62,961 bases of DNA from Balneolaceae bacterium (GTDB taxonomy: Bacteria; Bacteroidota; Rhodothermia; Balneolales; Balneolaceae). The stretch's first letter is position 1, and every line of letters begins with the position of its first letter. The notes under the pieces were generated by a model. The model searched no databases and was not told the origin of the DNA. It saw only the letters and a list, made by a program, of their open reading frames with translations. Of the stretch, positions 16,185-25,201 are shown piece after piece. A program made the position numbers and the translations under genes. The stretch lies in NCBI GenBank assembly GCA_007694095.1, contig RECI01000143.1, forward strand, positions 1 through 62,961. The letters are read 5' to 3'.

Positions 16185-18184
16185 AACCGTTGATTTTCGA
16201 TAAACCAGACATCGTTGCTTAAATCAACCCAGCGTGCATACATACGCCTTAACTGGCTGTAAACGTCGGCCGGAAACTCCTTCCGATTGATTTCGATATC
16301 GAAGGAATATTCGATGGTGTTTCGCTCTGTAAGATATTCTTCAAAAAGACGTGCCCCAACAAGGCTGGTTGTCCGTGTTTCGCCGGATACATCAAATGAG
16401 AACCCGTCGGGCAGTTCAATTTTATAGTGAATGTTTAGTAATTCTGGCGCATCCAGCGTAATAGGCGCCCTCCGTTCTGTTGATTCAAATGGGTTTCTGA
16501 AGAGGTATCCCACAATCATCGGCCGGAATTCGATACCCTCAGTAAATGTGATCGCGTAATCGGGAATGGTAAAATTAGTCTCGACGCGCACTATGTCGTT
16601 GTCCTGCCCGTCGATGGTGATCCGGTTTTGTTCCAGCACTGCATCGCTGTACACATCAAAAAATGTTTCGGAAATTATTTCACGAAGGGATGATCCGCGT
16701 TCTATATTCTGGCGAATTTGCTGAGATGGATATCCTCTCGTTTCAGCTTCCAGCCTGCCGGTGAGCGAGCCATCATGGGTAAGCCGGGCATCCACAAAAA
16801 TATCAAGGCTGAAAACGCTGCGGTCAGGTGTTATATCGATCCATTGATGAGCTTTTTCTGTGAGTACCATCCCCTGTTCGTTGTAAGAATCAACCGGAAT
16901 CAGGTTGGGCAGGCTGTGCGGAAAGGATGCATCCATAAAAAAGGTTTCATCGTCAATTTCACTTACAATCAGCATGCTGTTGAACTGAAAAAGTGATGGA
17001 AAAGATTTGTTGATGCGCCCGAATTCACGAGCAGAAAAGTAGAGTGGTTTGGCGTCGAGCCCGGCACCTCTTAGCATTGCCAGCAGCACAAGGTTTATCT
17101 CCGCCTGGGTAGCCGGTTCTCCTGCCATCACATGATCCAGGCTGCCATCCGCAAACACAGAACGCTGTCCGTTAAATTGAACTGAACCATTTACAGTTTT
17201 AAAAATATTTGTCATAGCTGCTGTATCGGATGGCGATTCTTCAGCAATATCACTACCAAGCGTCATCAGTGCCGTGTAATTGTCTGTAAAGTAAAACGGG
17301 TTGTGATTGCGTAAAATTTGCGCGGCAACAAACTCCCAGCTGTTTTCAAGAGGCTGCCGGGGCTGCCCGAATTCACTGATCTGAAAGCGCAGTTTAGAAC
17401 GGATATCGTCAATAGATGAAACATAACTCGATACATCCAGCGGCGGGATGTTACCTGCACTCCATTTCTGGATATATACCGGCTCGGGACGCCGGTATGT
17501 GAAAATCATCGGTACGCTGCTGGTATCCACACGCTGCTCTTCATACTTTAATTCAAAATCCACATTCTCTTTTACCGTTTCGTAACGTGCAAAATTTGAA
17601 TTTTGCAGGTAAAATGAAGCCTGACGGGTCGGGACCCGGTGTGAGAGGTGAAAATCGGGCAGTTCTTCAATATACCGCCTTTCAAGTGTGTATTTGTATT
17701 CGATAATGGAACCTTTCTGAACATCGGGCATCTCGAATTCGATAATTTTGTAGCGCGAATTTAAATCCACAATACGTGTGTCATTCCGTTGAAGATAGCT
17801 TCTAGTACCATCGGTATGATGAGTGATTCCCTCCAGGTTCACAATCCGTTCAATATCATCGGCAAAATAAAACGGGATGCCCACCATTGCTGCTTCGGCA
17901 ATATCAAACGGATCATCACTGAATACTTTGATGCGAATCAGGTAATCAATCATAGCCACAAGATTCCGGCCTGTCTCAGGTAACCGGACAAATGACTGTT
18001 TTCTAAGGTATTCGTATGGATAGGAATGATCTGGCTCGTAAAAAAATTCTTCGTCCGGTATCACTCCAAAATGATCAAAGATCTGAAGCTTTTCAAGCTC
18101 CTCTAGATTCTGCTGAGCAGCAGAATCAGGGGGTAAGTAAATCAGAAAACAGGCCAGCAGACCAAGCAAAAAAAAGAACCTCAT
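16181..18184 (-). CDS. Exported DUF3857 / transglutaminase-like protein
   Basis: 667 residues with a signal peptide (MRFFFLLGLLACFLIYLPPD, cut near SAAQ). An N-terminal DUF3857 beta domain (about 60-260) is followed by a transglutaminase-like domain (about 285-425) and a C-terminal beta-rich domain similar to DUF2569/DUF3858-type regions. The expected catalytic Cys of the transglutaminase core (GDCKDK-type motif) is not there: the aligned stretch GEPATQAEINL (355-365) has no Cys, and the expected His in FNH is S403; the Asp (D418) remains. Probably a binding rather than catalytic domain. Overlaps tsaB by 4 bases. Confidence 0.8.
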   Translation of the reverse strand: MRFFFLLGLLACFLIYLPPDSAAQQNLEELEKLQIFDHFGVIPDEEFFYEPDHSYPYEYLRKQSFVRLPETGRNLVAMIDYLIRIKVFSDDPFDIAEAAMVGIPFYFADDIERIVNLEGITHHTDGTRSYLQRNDTRIVDLNSRYKIIEFEMPDVQKGSIIEYKYTLERRYIEELPDFHLSHRVPTRQASFYLQNSNFARYETVKENVDFELKYEEQRVDTSSVPMIFTYRRPEPVYIQKWSAGNIPPLDVSSYVSSIDDIRSKLRFQISEFGQPRQPLENSWEFVAAQILRNHNPFYFTDNYTALMTLGSDIAEESPSDTAAMTNIFKTVNGSVQFNGQRSVFADGSLDHVMAGEPATQAEINLVLLAMLRGAGLDAKPLYFSAREFGRINKSFPSLFQFNSMLIVSEIDDETFFMDASFPHSLPNLIPVDSYNEQGMVLTEKAHQWIDITPDRSVFSLDIFVDARLTHDGSLTGRLEAETRGYPSQQIRQNIERGSSLREIISETFFDVYSDAVLEQNRITIDGQDNDIVRVETNFTIPDYAITFTEGIEFRPMIVGYLFRNPFESTERRAPITLDAPELLNIHYKIELPDGFSFDVSGETRTTSLVGARLFEEYLTERNTIEYSFDIEINRKEFPADVYSQLRRMYARWVDLSNDVWFIENQRL

Positions 18185-18274
18185 AGATTGATATTAAATC
18201 AATAATTTAAAGAATACATGGCCTATGAAGGCATACACATTTTCAGATTCGGGTTATTCTTAAATTCAGAACGT

Positions 18275-19576
18275 TTATTTATTTATCGTATTTACACAAA
18301 ATTGTCCTTTGTTGTAAACACCAATGGCACGGCCTGTAAGTTTTTCACCTATATAAGGTGAATTTCCTGATTTTGACCTAACCACACGGGCCGAGTAAAT
18401 CCACTCCTCGTCTGTATTAAACAGTGTAAGATTCGCTTTATTACCTGCTTCTAAACGTGGCACTTCAATATTTAATATTTTCCGGGGATTTTGAACCAGT
18501 TTTTCCAGTATTTCCGGAAGTGAAAGCACACCCGGCTGCAATAATCGTTTTACGCAAATACTCCAGGCAGTATCCAGTCCGATGATCCCATTTGGCGCAT
18601 ATATAAATTCCACCTCCTTCTCTTCGATGGAATGCGGGGCATGGTCGGTGCATATCACTTCAATTGTTCCGTCAACCAAGCCCTCGATCATTGCGTTCAC
18701 ATCATCCTGTGTTCGCAGCGGCGGGTGCATTTTAACATTTGTGTCAAACCGCCGTCGTTCCACCTCTTCATCGGTAAGATCGAAATGGTGAGTACAAACT
18801 TCCGTGGTTACATTAAGGCCGTCGGCTTTTGCTTTTCGAACAAGATCTACACCTTTTCGTGTACTGATGTGTGCAACATGAACATGCCCGCCGGTAAATC
18901 CGGCAAGGAAAATATCCCGGGCAATCATTACTTCCTCAGCTATGGAGGGAGTTCCCTCGAGACCAAGCCTGGCTGATACCTCGCCCTCGTGCATGTGACC
19001 AGGCCGTGACAAATCCAAATCTTCTTCGTGGTTGATAATCGGCACGCCCAGCATGGAAGAATACTCGAGTGCCACACGCATCACCTGTGAGTTATAAACC
19101 GGGTCGCCATCGTCGCTGAAGGCAACTGCACCGCCATTTTTCATGTCGGCCATTTCAGCTATGGATTTACCGGCCCGCTCTTTGGTGACACAGCCGATAG
19201 GATGTACTTCTACCAACTGTCTTTTGGATTTATTTTTGATAAACTCCACCACATCACGTGTATGGATGGCCGGTTTGGTATTGGGCATACAGGCCACTTC
19301 AGTAAAACCCCCGAACATGGCCGAACGGCAACCCGTCTCGATTGTTTCTTTGTGTTCGTAACCCGGCTCCCTGAAATGAACATGCATATCCATCCAGCCT
19401 CCGCTAACATAAGCGCCGCCGCCGTCAAAGAGTTCTTCTCCATCATTTTGATCCAGCCCGGAAGATATTTCAACAATAATTCCGTCTTTGATCCTGAGGT
19501 CAAGGGTTTCTTCACCCTGATAGCCGGTGCCCACAGGTTTTACGTTTTTGATCAGCAGGTTAGGGGTCAGATTCAT
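18275..19576 (-). CDS. pyrC: Dihydroorotase
   Basis: 433-residue amidohydrolase of the type I (multidomain-related) dihydroorotase class, cyclising carbamoyl-aspartate in pyrimidine synthesis. Seen: the metal motif DMHVHFREPG near 62-71, GGFTEVACMPNT, a conserved FSDDGDPV, HVAHISTRKG, and ICTDHAPH, giving the expected His/Asp ligands. The barrel is flanked by the small beta domain at both ends. Standalone; no pyr-operon neighbours and no attenuator recognised. Confidence 0.93.
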   Translation of the reverse strand: MNLTPNLLIKNVKPVGTGYQGEETLDLRIKDGIIVEISSGLDQNDGEELFDGGGAYVSGGWMDMHVHFREPGYEHKETIETGCRSAMFGGFTEVACMPNTKPAIHTRDVVEFIKNKSKRQLVEVHPIGCVTKERAGKSIAEMADMKNGGAVAFSDDGDPVYNSQVMRVALEYSSMLGVPIINHEEDLDLSRPGHMHEGEVSARLGLEGTPSIAEEVMIARDIFLAGFTGGHVHVAHISTRKGVDLVRKAKADGLNVTTEVCTHHFDLTDEEVERRRFDTNVKMHPPLRTQDDVNAMIEGLVDGTIEVICTDHAPHSIEEKEVEFIYAPNGIIGLDTAWSICVKRLLQPGVLSLPEILEKLVQNPRKILNIEVPRLEAGNKANLTLFNTDEEWIYSARVVRSKSGNSPYIGEKLTGRAIGVYNKGQFCVNTINK

Positions 19577-19664
19577 TTCACCAAAATTTCATTTTATTTT
19601 AAGTGAAATATAGGCTGATTTGACGGGAAAAACGATGCCGAATTGCTTGGGAGTTACCCCATTT

Positions 19665-19907
19665 TTATTCTTCTGAAATTTTCTCAACATCTACAATATA
19701 AATTGCTTCTCCCTTTCTGATATCCACAACTCCGCTCACTACTCTGAGTAAATCCCCTTTTTCGAAAGGGAGATCAAGCTGAAATGGTTCTTGTGATACA
19801 GGCGTTGCCCCACCTTCATTTTCCCATTTTGACTGAAGCTCGTAATAACGCGCCGCACTCTCGGGTATATTCAGTTTAATTTTAATCTGCTTAATCGTTG
19901 GTTCCAT
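19665..19907 (-). CDS. Small protein of unknown function
   Basis: 80 residues from the ATG at 19907 (MEPTIKQIKIKLNIPESAARYY); a longer reading from 19976 adds a hydrophobic leader that looks spurious. Mixed charged protein with a likely strand-rich C-terminal half (GDLLRVVSGVVDIRKGEAIYIVDVEKI). No signal peptide, no TM segment, no recognised family. Composition and frame statistics look coding. It lies between pyrC and the PLP lyase and has no obvious partner. Confidence 0.6.
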   Translation of the reverse strand: MEPTIKQIKIKLNIPESAARYYELQSKWENEGGATPVSQEPFQLDLPFEKGDLLRVVSGVVDIRKGEAIYIVDVEKISEE

Positions 19908-20004
19908 AATTCTCTGATTTAATCCATTCACTGTTTTTACATACACACATGTTAACATAACCGATGCGCCAATCATTCTCTACGTATATCATTCAAAGTA
20001 TAAA

Positions 20005-20026
20005 CTGAAAGCTGACGGCTGATAGC
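20005..20026 (+). repeat. CTGAAAGCTGA-type short-word repeat
   Basis: CTGAAAGCTGACGGCTGATA, built on the words CTGAAAG and GCTGATAGC, in the gap before the small unknown gene. The same words reappear in both orientations at 27801-27859. Confidence 0.45.
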
Positions 20027-20136
20027 CTTTAGTTTTGTTGGCCGTGAATCAAATTAACAATCAGGACAATTCAGTACACATAACGATTCCTGTAGTTCCT
20101 AAATCATAACAGCTGTAACACCAAATATATCATATG

Positions 20137-21354
20137 CTAATCTAATGCCTGTTTAAGATCCGCGATGATGTCCTCAGCTGATTCAATTCCAACCGACATA
20201 CGGACCAATCCGTCTGTAATTCCTGCAGATTCACGGATCTCCTTTTTCATAACAGCATGAGTCATGGTAGCCGGATGCTGAATCAGTGTGTCAACAGTGC
20301 CAAGGCTCACGGCAAGTGATGCAAATTTTAAACGATTCATCAATTCAATACCGGCGTCAAGACCTCCATCCAATTCAAAAGAAATCATACCACCACAACC
20401 GTTTATCATTTGTTTTTTAATGATTTCAGCATCAGGGTGAATTGCTGAGCCTGTATACCAGATTCGATGTATTTTGGGATGTCTGAATAGAAATTCCGCC
20501 ACCTTTTTCCCGTTTATATTGTGTTGTTTCATCCGGAGAGGAAAGGTTTTTAAACCCATCAGGGTGAGCCATGCATCAAACGGACCTGCGATACCGCCAA
20601 AATTTTTACGATACGTTTTCATGTTTGAATGTTCAAAAAATCCCTTTCTTGCCACAAGTGCGCCACCTATGATAGTACCGTGACCATTTATGTATTTTGT
20701 TGTTGAATGAGCCACAATGTCTGCACCCCATTTTAAAGGACGCATATGATAAGGTGTGGCAAAAGTATTATCAACCATAACGAAGGCTCCGGCTGCGTGA
20801 GCCAATTCCGTAATTCTTTCTAGATCACAAACCCGCATGGTCGGGTTTGCAATGCTTTCGAGATAAACAAGAGAAATGTCATCATATTGTTTTAAAGCAA
20901 CTTCCAAAGAATTAAGGTCGTTTGGGTTGATATTAATCACCTCAATATTAAACTGTGGGGCATTTTCCTGTAAAAACTGAGAAGTACAGCCATATAGAGT
21001 TTCTTGTGCCAGTATTTTTTTCCCGGAAGCAATTGCCATGATACCCGTTGTAATTGCTGCCATTCCTGATCCAAAAAGCATACCCTCTGTTTTTTCTTCT
21101 ATATCCAGACCTTCCATGTCGGCAATGATTTGCTCAGCCTTTTCAACAGTCGGATTACCCAATCTTGAATAGCTATGTGTTGCTGAGCTCTCTTCATGTG
21201 CAAAAAAACGCCGCCCTTCTTCAGCATTTTTAAACGTAAATGCAGATGTCTGATAAATGGGCATCACATGTGAACCATACGGATCATTACCGGGATGATC
21301 TGCCCGGGCGCATATCGACTCAAGAGTTCTTTTTTGTTTCAACTCTGTTTCCAT
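20137..21354 (-). CDS. Cys/Met-metabolism PLP enzyme, methionine gamma-lyase-like
   Basis: 405 residues, fold type I PLP enzyme of the cystathionine gamma-synthase/gamma-lyase group. PLP lysine K220 in HSTTKYINGH; Y121-G-C123 in TLYGCT matches the Tyr/Cys pair characteristic of methionine gamma-lyase rather than cystathionine enzymes, so conversion of methionine to 2-oxobutyrate, ammonia and methanethiol is the favoured reading (inference). SYSRLGNPT and TMTHAVM are also present. It is translated from inside the 3' end of its upstream Lrp regulator (35-base overlap), pointing to local amino-acid-responsive control. Confidence 0.85.
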   Translation of the reverse strand: METELKQKRTLESICARADHPGNDPYGSHVMPIYQTSAFTFKNAEEGRRFFAHEESSATHSYSRLGNPTVEKAEQIIADMEGLDIEEKTEGMLFGSGMAAITTGIMAIASGKKILAQETLYGCTSQFLQENAPQFNIEVININPNDLNSLEVALKQYDDISLVYLESIANPTMRVCDLERITELAHAAGAFVMVDNTFATPYHMRPLKWGADIVAHSTTKYINGHGTIIGGALVARKGFFEHSNMKTYRKNFGGIAGPFDAWLTLMGLKTFPLRMKQHNINGKKVAEFLFRHPKIHRIWYTGSAIHPDAEIIKKQMINGCGGMISFELDGGLDAGIELMNRLKFASLAVSLGTVDTLIQHPATMTHAVMKKEIRESAGITDGLVRMSVGIESAEDIIADLKQALD

Positions 21355-21823
21355 TCTCCGTCACCAATATTTTTGATTGCTCTTTCAATACCGAAAGCAC
21401 TATACTTGTATAAATACGTTCTACTCCCGGCACCTGTGTTAATTTTTTCCTGAGAAATTGTTCATATTCTTTGGTATCCTTTACCACAATGTGAAGAAGG
21501 TAATCGTACTCTCCCGTAGTGTTATAACAGGCAAGAATTTCGGGCAAATCACCCATGTGTTTCGAAAATTCTTTCATCTCTCCAAGCTGGTGAACTGATA
21601 GTTTGATTGAACAGAATACTGTTAACCCTTTATCAACCGACTCCCTGTCGATCCAGGCAGTATATCCTTTGATAACTCCCTCTCTTTCCAGACGCTTAAC
21701 CCGTTCGAGGGTTGGAGTGGTGGTAAGCCCAATCCTCCTTGCAAGATCGTTGTTTGTAATCCGGCCGTTATCCTGAAGCAACTCAATAATCTGCCGATCA
21801 GTCAAATCTAATTTAACAGACAT
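21320..21823 (-). CDS. Lrp/AsnC-family regulator of the lyase
   Basis: 167 residues: N-terminal HTH (LTDRQIIELLQDNGRITNND, TPTLERVKRLEREGVI) and C-terminal RAM domain (VFCSIKLSVHQLGEM...ILACYNTTGEYDYLLHIVV). It is the promoter-proximal gene of a two-gene unit with the methionine gamma-lyase-like enzyme. Lrp proteins frequently control linked amino-acid catabolic genes and themselves. An AT-rich palindrome lies about 20 bases before the start. AGGAT is found 12 bases upstream of the ATG. Confidence 0.9.
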   Translation of the reverse strand: MSVKLDLTDRQIIELLQDNGRITNNDLARRIGLTTTPTLERVKRLEREGVIKGYTAWIDRESVDKGLTVFCSIKLSVHQLGEMKEFSKHMGDLPEILACYNTTGEYDYLLHIVVKDTKEYEQFLRKKLTQVPGVERIYTSIVLSVLKEQSKILVTENGNRVETKKNS

Positions 21824-21843
21824 TTGAAGAATTTTATCCTGTT

Positions 21844-21858
21844 TATATTGTCAATATA
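21844..21858. promoter_or_regulatory. Candidate Lrp operator
   Basis: TATATTG-T-CAATATA, a perfect 15-base palindrome with one central base, 21 bases upstream of the lrp start. AT-rich dyads are what Lrp/AsnC proteins bind; assignment is by position and symmetry only. Confidence 0.45.
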
Positions 21859-21954
21859 CAGAATAATATCCTGTAAATAAATGATATTTCGGATAATGAT
21901 ACAGATTATATCGCTTCTGTTAGTACTGGCGGTAATAATCTTGCCAATTACTTA

Positions 21955-22012
21955 AACCCGGATTAAGCGATAGACTTCGGAAGTCTTTTTCGTCTATTGC
22001 TTAATTTGGGTT
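21955..22012. repeat. Stem-loop repeat, copy A (short form)
   Basis: The left arm (21955-21975) begins AACCCGGATTAAGCGATAG and the right arm (21992-22012) begins GTCTATTGCTTAATTTGGG; 18 of 21 positions pair. The inside carries the nested palindrome GACTTCGGAAGTC. The left arm is identical to that of copy B (60873-60893). The right arm overlaps the 3' end of the phosphatase gene and supplies its final codons and TAA stop. On the minus strand it could also act as a transcript-end hairpin. Confidence 0.75.
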
Positions 22013-23095
22013 AAAAACAGATTCGATTACCGGCCCAACGGGCTTTTGATTAACGTATTCAAGCCCAAGAAACCGGGCCACCGTTTTTGCTACCTGTTTC
22101 TGATAAAGCTGCATCGGTTCTTTGACGATGCCGGTTGCAGGTGAGTCGGGGCCGATAACGGCAATCCAGATTTCTTCTGAGCCTTCTATACGAGACCCGT
22201 GATGCCGCCAGTGATCGATGGGATCGGTACCCCGGCCATGGTCGGTGGTGATAATAAGGGTGGTTTTGTCTTTGTAAACCGGATGGGACTGCACCATCTC
22301 CCAAAGTTCACGTATGAAAGCGTCTGTCTGCCGGGCAGAATAGAGGTAAGCCTGGTAATTGCCATCGTGGGCAAAGTCGTCGGTTTCGCCATATGCAATG
22401 TAAACCAGGCGCGGTTCATGTTTACGGATATGCTCAACAGCATAGTGATGTGTGAATGCGTCGAGCCGAACCGTACCCCACGGGCTGGGAATCTGGTGAA
22501 GCAGTTTATTTAAAAATACTTCCCGATCGGTGAGATCATCCCCTTCAACCGGGTCAAAACCGGCATTTACGGGAATTCCGCTTCGTTCGCTATTAATGAT
22601 ATAGGGAAAAACATCCCAGGAACCGAAAGCGGCTACTTTACCCCTGAATCCCGGCTGATTATTCACAAATTCCAGAACAGTGGTATTGGGATTCGGAATT
22701 CTGGCATTGCTGTTTATTTCTTCATCAACATAACCCACCAAAATCTCACTATAACCGGGATAGGAAAAATTAAGCCCGTTGGCCACATCTACCCTGTTAC
22801 CAAATGCACGGTTACCGTAAAGCTGCCCTTTTTCCACGATTACACTCCAGAAAAATGGCATCAGCAGCTGCTTCCTTACATCAGGGTCATCATCCCAAAA
22901 TGCTTCTGTAAGATCTTCAGAATTGCGCACATAGTCTTCGTGGGAAATCAGTTTTTCATCCGCACCGGTGTAGAGTTCCTGCCAGCGTAACCCATCTAAT
23001 GTTATCAGGAAAACATTTTCCGTTTTTAATGGATTTTGTGCAAATAGCTGTGTTCCAAAAATGAGAATAATTAGAGAAAACAGGATTTTTTTCAT
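22001..23095 (-). CDS. Exported alkaline-phosphatase-superfamily hydrolase
   Basis: 364 residues with a signal peptide (MKKILFSLIILIFGTQLFAQ). Alkaline phosphatase/sulfatase/phosphodiesterase superfamily: first metal Asp in LITLDGLRW, a candidate nucleophile region FSYPGYSEIL, and metal ligands in GETDDFAHDGN and TTDHGRGTDPIDHWRHHG. Substrate not readable; a phosphoester or phosphodiester is likely. The last residues (NPN and stop) are encoded by the arm of a dispersed repeat, so the original C-terminus may have been altered. Same direction as a second, distinct superfamily member upstream. Confidence 0.85.
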   Translation of the reverse strand: MKKILFSLIILIFGTQLFAQNPLKTENVFLITLDGLRWQELYTGADEKLISHEDYVRNSEDLTEAFWDDDPDVRKQLLMPFFWSVIVEKGQLYGNRAFGNRVDVANGLNFSYPGYSEILVGYVDEEINSNARIPNPNTTVLEFVNNQPGFRGKVAAFGSWDVFPYIINSERSGIPVNAGFDPVEGDDLTDREVFLNKLLHQIPSPWGTVRLDAFTHHYAVEHIRKHEPRLVYIAYGETDDFAHDGNYQAYLYSARQTDAFIRELWEMVQSHPVYKDKTTLIITTDHGRGTDPIDHWRHHGSRIEGSEEIWIAVIGPDSPATGIVKEPMQLYQKQVAKTVARFLGLEYVNQKPVGPVIESVFNPN

Positions 23096-23245
23096 ATCAA
23101 CATCACAGTTTTTTTAATATGGTTTTACTGGTAATTAAATGGCAGAGGGGTGGGCGAAACCGAAGATTAGAGTAATCACGTAACAGAACAACAGAGAAAT
23201 AATTTTGCTTTCCTGATTTATATCTAATCAACATGTAACAGATCC

Positions 23246-24217
23246 TTAATCATGTGTGAATGCATGTTTTACAGGACGTGCAATCCAGCCTTCAGGCGGC
23301 TCAATACCAAAAATATATGCAATGGTCGCGGCGGTATCATAGGTATTGATAAATGGCCCAAGGTCTTTGCCCACTGTAACACCTGCGCCGTATATGATCC
23401 ATGGGATCAGAATCTCATCATCGGTTGACCCTCCATGGCCAGTGCCTACTCCTCCGTGATCGGAAGAAATCATCACAACAGTCCTCCCTTTTATACCACT
23501 CTCTTCGATTGCAGCAAGTGTAGTCCCTATCAGGCTGTCGGCATGCTGAACGGAATTGTAATATTCCTGTGAACCGTGAGCAAAACGGTGTCCGAAATGA
23601 TCCACATGATCGAGCTGGATAAAAAGAAAATTGGAGCGTTCGGCCAGAATGTGTTGATTGGCTTCATGCATGGTATCTTCCGCCCATAAAACCCGGTCTT
23701 CGGTAGTTTCACGGGGTAGGTCGGGCATATAAATGGTATCCACAAAATCGTGTTCAAAAAGGCGGCCGAATCCCGGCCAGTCGTAGAATGATGCTGTGGA
23801 AAGCCCCGGTTTTTGGCTTTTCAGTGCATAAAAAACAGTGGGGAAAAAACCTCCCGGGCCCATTGTGGTTGGCGTAATCTGATAGTCGTCCTGTTCCCAG
23901 CTGTTCGACGTAATACCGTGTTGCTCCGGTCCTGCCCCCATAATCATAGACGCCCAGTTCGGGCTGCTGTTTGTAGGCATTACTGCCCGGGCAGTAAGGG
24001 TGGATGCCCCGTTTTGCATCATATAGTCAATATTTGGGGTGTGGGCATTCCGGATTCCATCGGGGCTGAGTGCATCCACCCCGATAAAAATAACATGGTC
24101 GATCCCGTTAATTCCTCTATTAGTCTCACCGTTTTGATTTGATGAACATGAGACAGCCAGAAACAAGACTATAGTACTGATTATGATGATACTGGTATGC
24201 TGAATACTTTTTTTCAT
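23246..24217 (-). CDS. Type I phosphodiesterase/NPP-like lipoprotein
   Basis: 323 residues; lipoprotein signal with the lipidated Cys at 24 (LFLAVSC). Belongs to the phosphodiesterase/nucleotide pyrophosphatase branch: VIFIGVDALSPDG metal site, nucleophile-bearing MPTNSSPNWASMI, FIQLDHVDHFGHR and SSDHGGVGTGHGG metal ligands. Predicted to hydrolyse phosphodiesters or phosphomonoesters at the cell surface or in the periplasm. Part of a same-strand run with mmsA, a glycerophosphodiesterase and the previous hydrolase. Confidence 0.87.
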   Translation of the reverse strand: MKKSIQHTSIIIISTIVLFLAVSCSSNQNGETNRGINGIDHVIFIGVDALSPDGIRNAHTPNIDYMMQNGASTLTARAVMPTNSSPNWASMIMGAGPEQHGITSNSWEQDDYQITPTTMGPGGFFPTVFYALKSQKPGLSTASFYDWPGFGRLFEHDFVDTIYMPDLPRETTEDRVLWAEDTMHEANQHILAERSNFLFIQLDHVDHFGHRFAHGSQEYYNSVQHADSLIGTTLAAIEESGIKGRTVVMISSDHGGVGTGHGGSTDDEILIPWIIYGAGVTVGKDLGPFINTYDTAATIAYIFGIEPPEGWIARPVKHAFTHD

Positions 24218-24294
24218 AACAGTTGGTTTGTAAATAATTGATGCACTTTTTTTTAATTTTTAACGCAGATGAATCAGTCCAGATACGTTTTGTT

Positions 24295-24351
24295 TTGCCA
24301 CAATGATTATCACAAAGGTTTATCTGTGTAACTCTGTGTCATCTGTGGCAA
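24295..24351. repeat. TTGCCACA...TGTGGCAA-bounded element
   Basis: TTGCCACA (24295-24302) and TGTGGCAA (24344-24351) are perfectly inverted and bracket words such as TCTGTGTAACTCTGTGTC. This resembles the larger degenerate element at 7494-7688. It lies between two hydrolase genes and has no coding potential. Confidence 0.5.
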
Positions 24352-24378
24352 CTATTAATCAAATTGAGGTTAAAATTA

Positions 24379-25188
24379 TCATTTAAAAAGCGGTTCATAC
24401 ACCGAATCGATCTGGTAATACTGAACCCCGAGGCTAAGCAGCCGCTCCACATCCTGTTTGGCGCCCTCCCATGTATCTTGCCCCGCCTGTACATACCTGA
24501 ATTCGTTCACAGCCGCCACTACAACTACGTTCAATTCATCTGCTTTTTTGATCATCTCTTCGGTTAACTGACTTGCCAGCATAAAGAGGTGATACCTGCC
24601 ACTCACATCTTCTCCGGCATTCGCCGCTTCCACCATGCCGTTAAAGCCAATGGAGTGCGAGGTGCGATCGTAAAAATACTCTTTGGCCTGGGCACTGCTG
24701 AGAATGTAGGTGGTTTCCACGAGTCCGTGCCGGATCAGCGCCTCTTCAATTTCCCGGTAAAAACCTTCAGAGAGATCATTCCCTTTTACATCGAGCATAA
24801 GTTTTGTGCGGCCTGCTGCGAGTTCAGCGGCTTCGGAGAAAAGAATCGGCCTGTCGCCGTCAATATATGACCGGAGCTGTTTGATTTCATTCCAGTCCAT
24901 TTCTTCAACTCGACGGGGATCATTATAAAAACGAAGGAAATCAGCATCATGATGAAGAATTGCCCTTCCATCCCGCGTTTCACGAATGTCCACTTCAAGC
25001 ATCCAGTAACCCCGCTCAATCGCTGAAAGCATGGCTGCCCGCGAATTTTCGGCGTGATCTTCATCTACAACACCGCCACGGTGAGCAATTAAAAAAACAT
25101 CCGGGTTCTCTGGCTGCTGTCCCTTCAACATTTCCGGCTGAAGGGACAGAATTACAGCAATTATGAGACAACAACAAATTCTGATCAT
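24379..25188 (-). CDS. Exported glycerophosphodiester phosphodiesterase
   Basis: 269 residues from the ATG at 25188 (MIRICCCLIIAVILSL), which gives a clean signal peptide and lies 13 bases after mmsA; a longer frame would overlap mmsA. GDPD TIM-barrel marks: IAHRGG, HAENS, LEVDIRETRDG, ILHHD, then LMLDVKGN and the C-terminal VQYYQIDS. Hydrolyses glycerophosphodiesters to glycerol 3-phosphate plus alcohol (choline, ethanolamine, inositol or glycerol). Cotranscription with mmsA is likely from spacing. Confidence 0.88.
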   Translation of the reverse strand: MIRICCCLIIAVILSLQPEMLKGQQPENPDVFLIAHRGGVVDEDHAENSRAAMLSAIERGYWMLEVDIRETRDGRAILHHDADFLRFYNDPRRVEEMDWNEIKQLRSYIDGDRPILFSEAAELAAGRTKLMLDVKGNDLSEGFYREIEEALIRHGLVETTYILSSAQAKEYFYDRTSHSIGFNGMVEAANAGEDVSGRYHLFMLASQLTEEMIKKADELNVVVVAAVNEFRYVQAGQDTWEGAKQDVERLLSLGVQYYQIDSVYEPLFK

Positions 25189-25201
25189 TGAAAACAGCAG
25201 G

